From JBNKFV01 sp050290265 (GTDB taxonomy: Bacteria; Pseudomonadota; Gammaproteobacteria; Pseudomonadales; Cellvibrionaceae): DNA of 47,831 nucleotides. The notes beneath the pieces are model-generated. The model was not told the DNA's origin. It ran no database searches and was given only the letters and a program-made list of their open reading frames with translations. Shown in pieces: positions 42,093 to 47,831 of this stretch. Each line of letters opens with the position of its first letter. Position 1 is the stretch's first letter. Location of the stretch: NCBI GenBank assembly GCA_050290265.1, contig JBNKHI010000026.1, positions 1 to 47,831 on the forward strand, given 5' to 3'. The translations under genes were made by a program, and so were the position numbers.

Positions 42093-43190
42093 ATGGGTAT
42101 TGAGAAAGATGACTTTTATTGGATGGCCAAGGCCATTCGTTTGGCCGAGAAGGGCTTGTATACAACCTCTCCCAATCCGCGTGTGGGTTGCGTCTTGGTG
42201 CTCAATGAACAGTTGGTCGGCAGTGGCTGGCATGCGTGGGCCGGTCAAGCACATGCGGAAGTGAATGCGTTAGCTGATGCCGGCGAGCATTCGGTGGGTG
42301 CTACGGCTTACGTGACTCTGGAGCCTTGTCAGCATACTGGTCGAACGGGTCCTTGCTGCGAAGCTTTGTTGCAAGCCGGGGTGGCCCGCGTTGTTTTTGG
42401 TATGCAGGATCCCAACCCTTTGGTGAGTGGGGGAGGCTTGGCAAAACTGCGAGCCGGAGGTGTTGTTGTTGATGGGCCTGTGTTGCAAGCGGATTGCGAG
42501 GTATTAAATCCGGGGTTTGTAAAAAGGATGACGCAGGGCTTGCCTTACGTGAGATGCAAGCTGGCTATGAGTCTGGATGGTCGAACGGCGATGGCCAGTG
42601 GTGAGAGTCAGTGGATAACCGGGCCGGAAGCTCGAGCTGACGTGCAGCGCTTGCGCGCGCGCAGTTGTGCGGTTGTAACCGGTATCGACACAGTATTACA
42701 GGACAATGCACGTTTGTCGGTCCGGTCTGCGGAACTGAATGGCGGCGATATTCGCCAGCCATTGCGGGTGGTGCTTGATTCTCAGGGGCGTGCCTCCGGT
42801 GACGAAGCTTTTTTTAAGCAATCCGCCCCTTGCTGGTGGGTAACTGGTCCTACAGTCTCACGTCAGCTTGCGGCGCCAGCTTGTGAACACAAAGTATTGC
42901 CGGTGGGTACCGATGGTCGGATTGACCTTTCGGCTTTGCTACAAGCACTGGCTGCGGAACAGGTTAATGAAGTACTGGTGGAAGCAGGTCCTACATTGGC
43001 TGCAAGTTTCGCGGCGCAGAAATTACTGGATGAAGTGATTGTGTATATGGCGCCGACGTTAATGGGTAGTCAGGCGAGGCCATTGTTACAGCTACCGTTT
43101 GACAAAATGTCGCAGCAGCAACGACTGGCGATTGCAGATGTTAGGGCGGTTGGCCGTGATTGGCGTTTTACCGCCAAGCTTGAGCAGTAA
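42093..43190 (+). CDS. ribD: Bifunctional riboflavin deaminase/reductase RibD
   Basis: Deaminates and then reduces the pyrimidine intermediate of riboflavin synthesis. The N-terminal deaminase domain has H54 and E56 (HAEV) and zinc ligands C79 and C88 (EPCQHTGRTGPCC). The C-terminal reductase domain includes LAMSLDGRTAMASGESQWIT. I chose the ATG at 42093 (365 residues); an in-frame ATG at 42021 would sit inside nrdR. ribE follows 24 bp later. Confidence 0.95.
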   Translation: MGIEKDDFYWMAKAIRLAEKGLYTTSPNPRVGCVLVLNEQLVGSGWHAWAGQAHAEVNALADAGEHSVGATAYVTLEPCQHTGRTGPCCEALLQAGVARVVFGMQDPNPLVSGGGLAKLRAGGVVVDGPVLQADCEVLNPGFVKRMTQGLPYVRCKLAMSLDGRTAMASGESQWITGPEARADVQRLRARSCAVVTGIDTVLQDNARLSVRSAELNGGDIRQPLRVVLDSQGRASGDEAFFKQSAPCWWVTGPTVSRQLAAPACEHKVLPVGTDGRIDLSALLQALAAEQVNEVLVEAGPTLAASFAAQKLLDEVIVYMAPTLMGSQARPLLQLPFDKMSQQQRLAIADVRAVGRDWRFTAKLEQ

Positions 43191-43214
43191 AGATACAGAG
43201 TGAGAGAGTGATAA

Positions 43215-43874
43215 ATGTTTACAGGTATTATCGAAGCTGTTGGTTGTATTGCTGCACTGGAGCGTAAAAATGGCGATGTACGGCTGCGGGTTCAAACTCA
43301 GGGTTTGGATCTGAGTGATGTGCAGCTGGGTGACTCCATTGCCACAAACGGTGTTTGTCTCACGGTTGTTGCTTTACCTGGTGATGGTTATTGGGCGGAC
43401 GTGTCAGTGGAAACGCTTACCCATACTACTGTTGGTCATTGGGCAGTCGGTACACGGGTTAATCTGGAAAAGGCCCTGACACCTGAAACCCGTTTGGGTG
43501 GGCATATTGTCAGTGGTCATGTGGACGGCGTGGGCGAGGTTGTTAGCCGCCATAGTGATGCCAGAGCGGAGCGTTTTCGAATCAAGGCTCCTGCACAGTT
43601 GGCGCGCTACATCGCCCATAAGGGGTCAATAACCGTAGATGGAACCAGTCTGACGGTTAACGCTGTCGACGGTGCTGAATTCGAACTTGCTATTGTGCCG
43701 CATACTTTGAAGGAAACGACCATAGCGGCATACCAAGTGGGTTCTCGGGTGAACTTGGAAGTTGATGTGATAGCGCGTTATCTGGAGCGCTTACTCCTTG
43801 GCGATAAAGCCGCTGACAGCACTAGCGGTGGTGTGACAGCACAGCTACTCGCTGAAAATGGTTTTATGAAGTAG
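43215..43874 (+). CDS. ribE: Riboflavin synthase, alpha chain (RibE/RibC)
   Basis: Dismutates two 6,7-dimethyl-8-ribityllumazine molecules to riboflavin. The 219 residues contain two tandem lumazine-binding barrels (MFTGIIEAVG start, GDSIATNGVCLTV in the first and GSITVDGTSLTVNAV in the second), the expected internal repeat. It lies between ribD and ribBX. Some annotations use ribC for this gene. Confidence 0.95.
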   Translation: MFTGIIEAVGCIAALERKNGDVRLRVQTQGLDLSDVQLGDSIATNGVCLTVVALPGDGYWADVSVETLTHTTVGHWAVGTRVNLEKALTPETRLGGHIVSGHVDGVGEVVSRHSDARAERFRIKAPAQLARYIAHKGSITVDGTSLTVNAVDGAEFELAIVPHTLKETTIAAYQVGSRVNLEVDVIARYLERLLLGDKAADSTSGGVTAQLLAENGFMK

Positions 43875-44031
43875 TGGGCACCATGAAATAAACCGTCAGC
43901 TAGCGGCGTAAGCAAATACTAAGTATTTCAATATAAACGCCAAGGGACGATAAAGACCGGTTGAATATTGGGTGGTGATCCGCACAATGTGTATCCGGAA
44001 AGTAGATACAACGATAAATGATAGGTTTGGT

Positions 44032-45147
44032 ATGGATTTAAATACGGTAGAAGAGCTGATTGACGACATACGTCAGGGCAAGATGGTTGTCTTAATGGAT
44101 GACGAAGATCGCGAGAACGAAGGCGATTTGATTATTGCGGCGGAGCAGGTTCGGCCGGAAGATATCAATTTTATGGCGAAACATGCACGTGGCTTGATTT
44201 GTCTGACACTGACGATGGATCGTTGTGAACAGTTGGATTTGCCGTTGATGGTTTCGGATAACCGTGCTCAACACAGCACCAATTTCACGGTTTCTATCGA
44301 AGCTGCAGAAGGTGTAACCACCGGTATCTCTGCGGCAGACCGTGCCCGCACCGTACGTGCAGCTGTTGCCCGAGATGCAAAGCCTATCGACATTGTTCAG
44401 CCAGGGCATATTTTCCCGTTGATGGCTCAACCTGGTGGCGTTTTGAATCGTGCTGGTCATACCGAAGCGGGATGTGATTTGGCCCGACTCGCGGGTTTTG
44501 AACCCTCCGCTGTGATTGTTGAAATCATGAATGAAGACGGCACCATGGCCAGACGGCCGGATCTTGAATTGTTTGCCCAGGAACATGGGCTGAAAATTGG
44601 CACTATCTCTGATCTTATTCATTATCGTTCGGTCAAAGAAAAAACGGTTGAATGTATAAATGAACGTCTGGTGAGTACCAGCTACGGGGATTGTAAGCTA
44701 CGGACTTACCGTGATATTGCGCGTGACGAAGTCCATTTTGTTTTGGTAAAAGGTGATATTCACCCGGATGTCCCCACACCGGTGAGAGTACATGTCTTGG
44801 ATACCGCTCGGGACGTTTTAACGATTCGGCGCGAGTCTGACAAAGAATTCAAGCCTTGGACTTTTCATGAAGCAATGTCCTATATCAACGAACAAAAGTT
44901 AGGCGTGGTAATTTTGATTTGCCACCCCGAAACGGCGCAAACCATAGAACAGAGCATTGATTGGATGCTGTCGGGTAAGCGTTCGCGGCCAACCCAGGAG
45001 ATGGTTTACCGACAGGTAGGTACCGGTGCGCAAATACTAAAAGATTTAGGCGTAGGCAAAATGATTGCGTTGGCTGCACCCTTGAGGTTTACGGGTATGG
45101 CTGGTTTTGATCTGGAAATTGTAGATCGGTTGGACTGCCCAGAGTAG
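44032..45147 (+). CDS. ribBA: 3,4-dihydroxy-2-butanone-4-phosphate synthase with degenerate GTP cyclohydrolase II domain (RibBX)
   Basis: The N-terminal RibB domain is complete (VVLMDDEDRENEGDLI, HTEAGCDLARLAG) and makes 3,4-dihydroxy-2-butanone-4-phosphate from ribulose-5-phosphate. The C-terminal half aligns with GTP cyclohydrolase II but lacks the zinc-binding cysteines and the catalytic RQEGRGIGL segment, so RibA activity is unlikely; this is the RibBX type known from Pseudomonas and Shewanella. I chose the ATG at 44032 (371 residues); the frame is open from 43972. No FMN riboswitch precedes it. A true ribA must lie outside the window. Confidence 0.9.
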   Translation: MDLNTVEELIDDIRQGKMVVLMDDEDRENEGDLIIAAEQVRPEDINFMAKHARGLICLTLTMDRCEQLDLPLMVSDNRAQHSTNFTVSIEAAEGVTTGISAADRARTVRAAVARDAKPIDIVQPGHIFPLMAQPGGVLNRAGHTEAGCDLARLAGFEPSAVIVEIMNEDGTMARRPDLELFAQEHGLKIGTISDLIHYRSVKEKTVECINERLVSTSYGDCKLRTYRDIARDEVHFVLVKGDIHPDVPTPVRVHVLDTARDVLTIRRESDKEFKPWTFHEAMSYINEQKLGVVILICHPETAQTIEQSIDWMLSGKRSRPTQEMVYRQVGTGAQILKDLGVGKMIALAAPLRFTGMAGFDLEIVDRLDCPE

Positions 45148-45203
45148 CATTCGATTCACAGTCGGCGTCATTAATAGTTATTGAATTAAAGAAAGAGATC
45201 ACC

Positions 45204-45677
45204 ATGAAAAATATCAATGTTGTAGAAGGCGATTTTAAAAGTTGTGCTGGTAAATATGCGTTACTGGTTAGCCGTTGGAACAGTTTCGTTGTTGAATCAT
45301 TAAAAGACGGTGCGTTGGATACTTTGCGTCGCCATGGTATTGATGAGCAGGATATTACCGTTTATTACGCACCCGGTGCGTTTGAGTTTCCTTTAGCGGC
45401 TCAAAAAATTGCGGCTACTGGCAAGTTTGATGCGATTATCGCGTTGGGCGCCGTCATTCGTGGTGGAACCCCTCATTTTGATTATGTCGCGGGTGAGTGC
45501 ACTAAAGGTCTGGCGCAAGTGTCAATGAATACCGGTATTCCTGTCACCTTTGGTGTATTGACTGTGGATTCTATTGAACAAGCGATCGAGCGCTCTGGAA
45601 CTAAAGCCGGCAATAAGGGTGAGGAAGCAGCCAGCACCGCATTAGAGATGGTGTCGTTAATCGGTAACATTGGCTAA
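45204..45677 (+). CDS. ribH: 6,7-dimethyl-8-ribityllumazine synthase RibH
   Basis: Condenses the RibD and RibB products to lumazine, the substrate of RibE. The 157 residues have the characteristic YYAPGAFEFPLAAQ and GAVIRGGTPHFDYVAGE with catalytic H91. It follows ribBX by 56 bp and precedes nusB by 44 bp, the order seen in many gammaproteobacteria. Confidence 0.96.
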   Translation: MKNINVVEGDFKSCAGKYALLVSRWNSFVVESLKDGALDTLRRHGIDEQDITVYYAPGAFEFPLAAQKIAATGKFDAIIALGAVIRGGTPHFDYVAGECTKGLAQVSMNTGIPVTFGVLTVDSIEQAIERSGTKAGNKGEEAASTALEMVSLIGNIG

Positions 45678-45721
45678 TTCGACGTCTTTGATTTGGCAAA
45701 ATATTTGAGTGCTAGAACATC

Positions 45722-46165
45722 ATGAGTATGAACCCCGCAACACGGCGTAAAGCCAGACACTACGCCATGCAAGCCCTGTATCAGTGGCAGATGGCGAAAG
45801 CACCCTTAAATGTTATTGAGGCTGAGTTTCGCACCGACAACGACATGACCCATGTCGATACCCCGTATTTCAATGAGATCTTACATGAAGTACCAAAGCA
45901 TCTCGCTGATATTGAAGCGGTATTTAGTGAGTTTCTCACCGAGCGTGCTACCAGTGAGTTAGATCCAATTACCCTGGCGCTCTTGCGCCTTTCAACCTAC
46001 GAGTTGATGTTTCGTATCGACGTACCCTACAAGGTGGTTATCAACGAGGCTGTCGCTCTGGCTAAAAAGTTTGGTGCGACCGATAGTCACAAGTTTATTA
46101 ACGGGGTTTTGGATAAAACTGCAGCAAAATTACGGCAGATCGAAGTTGCTGCTGCTCGGCAATAA
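45722..46165 (+). CDS. nusB: Transcription antitermination factor NusB
   Basis: RNA-binding partner of NusE/S10 that takes part in rRNA antitermination. The 147-residue helical protein has the N-terminal ARHYAMQALYQWQMA, TLALLRLSTYELMFR and the C-terminal KKFGATDSHKFINGVLDK typical of the family. It lies between ribH and thiL, as expected. Confidence 0.96.
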   Translation: MSMNPATRRKARHYAMQALYQWQMAKAPLNVIEAEFRTDNDMTHVDTPYFNEILHEVPKHLADIEAVFSEFLTERATSELDPITLALLRLSTYELMFRIDVPYKVVINEAVALAKKFGATDSHKFINGVLDKTAAKLRQIEVAAARQ

Positions 46166-46188
46166 GTTCCTATACTGGCCCGTTGCAT

Positions 46189-47148
46189 ATGAACGAATTC
46201 GAACTCATCCAACAGTTTTTTTCCGGTGATCCGCGAGCGCCTGGTGTTGAACTTGGCGTTGGTGATGACTGTGCGCTATTGCAGATTCCGCAAGGGCAGC
46301 TATTGGCAGTATCGGTAGATACCTTGGTTGGAGACGTCCATTTTCCAAGTCAGGCGGACCCTGAATTAATTGCGGAGCGCGCATTACGGGTGACGGTAAG
46401 CGACCTTGCTGCTATGGGTGCAGAGCCATTGTGGTATACCTTGGCGTTAACCTTACCTGATGCCGACCCCCATTGGCTTGAGAGTTTCAGTTTTGGTTTA
46501 GGTGCGGCAGCCAGTGATTTTGATATTGCCCTTGTAGGCGGGGACACAACTCGAGGCCCTCTAACCATTACTCTCCAGGTATATGGCTGCTTGCCGCCTG
46601 GTGGCGCTCTGCGTCGTGACGGGGCAGGGCTTGGTGATATTGTTTTTGTGAGCGGTTCGTTGGGTGATAGCGCTGCAGCGCTGGCCGCAATGAAAAAAGA
46701 ATTGGTTGTTGGTGGCGATGACAGTGCCTATCTACAAGAGCGTTACTACAAACCTGAATCACAGATTGCGATTGGTAAAGCGTTGCGTGGTATAGCCAGT
46801 GCCGCTATCGATATTTCTGACGGCCTACTGCAGGATCTCGGTCATATCTGTCGTGCCAGTGATGTTGCTGCAGTCATCGAATATGAACGCTTACCGTTGT
46901 CGAGCGTATTGCGAGGCTCTGCATCAGAGGCGCAGGCGATTAGCTGGCCACTTGCCGGCGGTGATGACTACCGGCTGTGCTTTACCGTCCCGCGTGATCG
47001 TCTGGACGCTTTCGAAAATATAGCGGATCGTTATAGCTTTGATTTAACGGCTATTGGCGAAATTGTCGCAGGTACTGGTGTCACATGTTTAAAGGATGGC
47101 CAGGTCGTTAAACTGGCAGCTGGGCAGGGCTTTCAACATTTCCGCTAA
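46189..47148 (+). CDS. thiL: Thiamine-monophosphate kinase ThiL
   Basis: Phosphorylates thiamine monophosphate to thiamine pyrophosphate. The 319 residues show MNEFELIQQFF, the GVGDDCALL and SVDTLVGDVHF ATP/Mg loops, SDLAAMGAEPLW, VGGDTTRGPL and DISDGLLQDLGH. I chose the ATG at 46189; a TTG two codons upstream is open. It lies 23 bp after nusB. Confidence 0.95.
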   Translation: MNEFELIQQFFSGDPRAPGVELGVGDDCALLQIPQGQLLAVSVDTLVGDVHFPSQADPELIAERALRVTVSDLAAMGAEPLWYTLALTLPDADPHWLESFSFGLGAAASDFDIALVGGDTTRGPLTITLQVYGCLPPGGALRRDGAGLGDIVFVSGSLGDSAAALAAMKKELVVGGDDSAYLQERYYKPESQIAIGKALRGIASAAIDISDGLLQDLGHICRASDVAAVIEYERLPLSSVLRGSASEAQAISWPLAGGDDYRLCFTVPRDRLDAFENIADRYSFDLTAIGEIVAGTGVTCLKDGQVVKLAAGQGFQHFR

Positions 47149-47260
47149 CAGCTTAGATGTTGCTGTGTGTTTCGAGCAGCTGACGTCAGGGCGTTTTTTA
47201 TTTGAATGCGAATCGTCATTCGCCAGTATCCCGACACTCAGAAGAATAAGGGCGTAAATA

Positions 47261-47734
47261 GTGAGTGAGTTAAAGCAGGTTCTACGTCACCCGGTGCATT
47301 GGTTTGCGTTTGGTTTTGGTAGTGGTTTATCGCCTTGGGCGCCTGGAACGTTTGGTACCTTAATGGCGATTCCTTTTTATCTGTTTTTACAATCATGGGC
47401 ATTGATTCCTTACCTGATTTTCTTGGTTATCACTTTTTTACTGGGTATTTATTTTTGTGGTCGCAGTGCTGAATTGTTGGGCGTGCATGATCATGGCGGT
47501 ATCGTTTGGGATGAGATGGTGGGCTTTTGGCTAACCATGCTGTTCGCGCCACCTGGTTGGTACTGGATTGTTGCAGGCTTTGTGCTGTTTAGGGTTTTTG
47601 ACATTGTAAAACCTTGGCCAATTCGTTGGGTTGACCAAAAAGTACACGGCGGGTTCGGCATTATGTTTGACGATATTCTTGCTGGGTTATATGCAATGGG
47701 TCTATTAGCCTTGGCTGATTTTTTAATTGTTTAA
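47261..47734 (+). CDS. pgpA: Phosphatidylglycerophosphatase A PgpA
   Basis: Dephosphorylates phosphatidylglycerol phosphate in phospholipid synthesis. The 157-residue inner-membrane protein has the family GFGSGLSPWAPGTFGTLMAIP, the acidic HDHGGIVWDEMVGFW and the late FDDILAGLYA. The start is a GTG behind AAGGG. It follows thiL by 112 bp in the conserved nusB-thiL-pgpA order. Confidence 0.94.
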   Translation: MSELKQVLRHPVHWFAFGFGSGLSPWAPGTFGTLMAIPFYLFLQSWALIPYLIFLVITFLLGIYFCGRSAELLGVHDHGGIVWDEMVGFWLTMLFAPPGWYWIVAGFVLFRVFDIVKPWPIRWVDQKVHGGFGIMFDDILAGLYAMGLLALADFLIV

Positions 47735-47747
47735 ACTATCGGCAAGG

Positions 47748-47831
47748 ATGGCGATGATGAAAATAGAGCGGTGTTGTTGGGTATCTAAATTTCTGTATAA
47801 GGACAGCGTTAGCCAGTCTCTTGGATTGCTG
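47748..47831 (+). CDS. Start of an unidentified ORF, cut by the window edge
   Basis: An open frame begins with ATG at 47748 (another at 47757, with AAGGA about eight bases upstream) and runs to the window end, 28 codons. It is too short to identify. Confidence 0.35.
   Translation, partial: MAMMKIERCCWVSKFLYKDSVSQSLGLL

Noticed and set aside
43875..44031. FMN riboswitch expected before ribB
   Set aside because: The conserved RFN core segments are not present in the 157-bp gap.
1..47831. CRISPR arrays, insertion sequences, prophage or rRNA
   Set aside because: No regularly spaced repeats, transposase, integrase or rRNA-like sequence was seen on either strand.

Overview
The window is a chromosomal segment of a gammaproteobacterium. 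The gene order around rpsU-yqeY-dnaG-rpoD, nrdR-ribD-ribE-ribBX-ribH-nusB-thiL-pgpA and mrcB-lpoP resembles Pseudomonas and the marine Cellvibrionales-type lineages. That placement is inferred from synteny and protein similarity recalled from memory, not from a search. LPS heptose genes confirm a Gram-negative envelope. There is no phage, insertion sequence, CRISPR array or rRNA. The only stretch near 300 bases without a protein gene is the first 372 bases, which holds a CAT-anticodon tRNA and the rpoD terminator.

Layout. (1) 1-5646, minus strand: tRNA, rpoD, dnaG, yqeY and rpsU (the macromolecular-synthesis block), with tsaD diverging at 5647, then folB, folK, a hemolysin-III family membrane protein and a small membrane protein. 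(2) 8802-15064, minus strand: a complete catechol ortho-cleavage (beta-ketoadipate) operon in the order catB-catC-catA-catI-catJ-pcaF-pcaD, with the LysR gene catR diverging at 15165. (3) 16179-16922: an isolated lipoprotein gene with a Sel1-like repeat. (4) 17100-25680: a MarR gene (iacR) diverging from iacH-A-B-I-C-D-E-F-(tautomerase)-G, a cluster for breakdown of the plant auxin indole-3-acetic acid (IAA). (5) 25774-31357: LPS inner-core genes hldE, hldD and three glycosyltransferases. (6) 31490-38523: PfkB-family kinase, PBP1b (mrcB) with an LpoP-like lipoprotein activator, a DUF1631 protein and a PilZ protein. (7) 38606-41449, minus strand: hemL, a divergent thiD and hemJ. (8) 41609-47831, plus strand: nrdR, the riboflavin genes, nusB, thiL, pgpA and the start of another ORF.

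How the genes fit together. The central 17 kb reads as one catabolic island. The iac enzymes should oxidise IAA through hydroxylated oxindole intermediates to catechol. CatA, CatB and CatC convert catechol to 3-oxoadipate enol-lactone. PcaD, CatI/CatJ and PcaF then give succinyl-CoA and acetyl-CoA. Two local regulators, CatR and IacR, lie at the divergent ends, each beside a palindromic candidate operator. Three features depart from the iac cluster as I know it: a 4-oxalocrotonate-tautomerase-like gene between iacF and iacG, an IacG flavin reductase carrying a C-terminal MarR-like domain, and no IAA transporter or chemoreceptor in the window. Other points worth a second look are a 12-bp inverted repeat between rpsU and yqeY, a DUF1631/PilZ translationally coupled pair with an altered PilZ motif, and a ThiD with several altered motifs and no thiE beside it.
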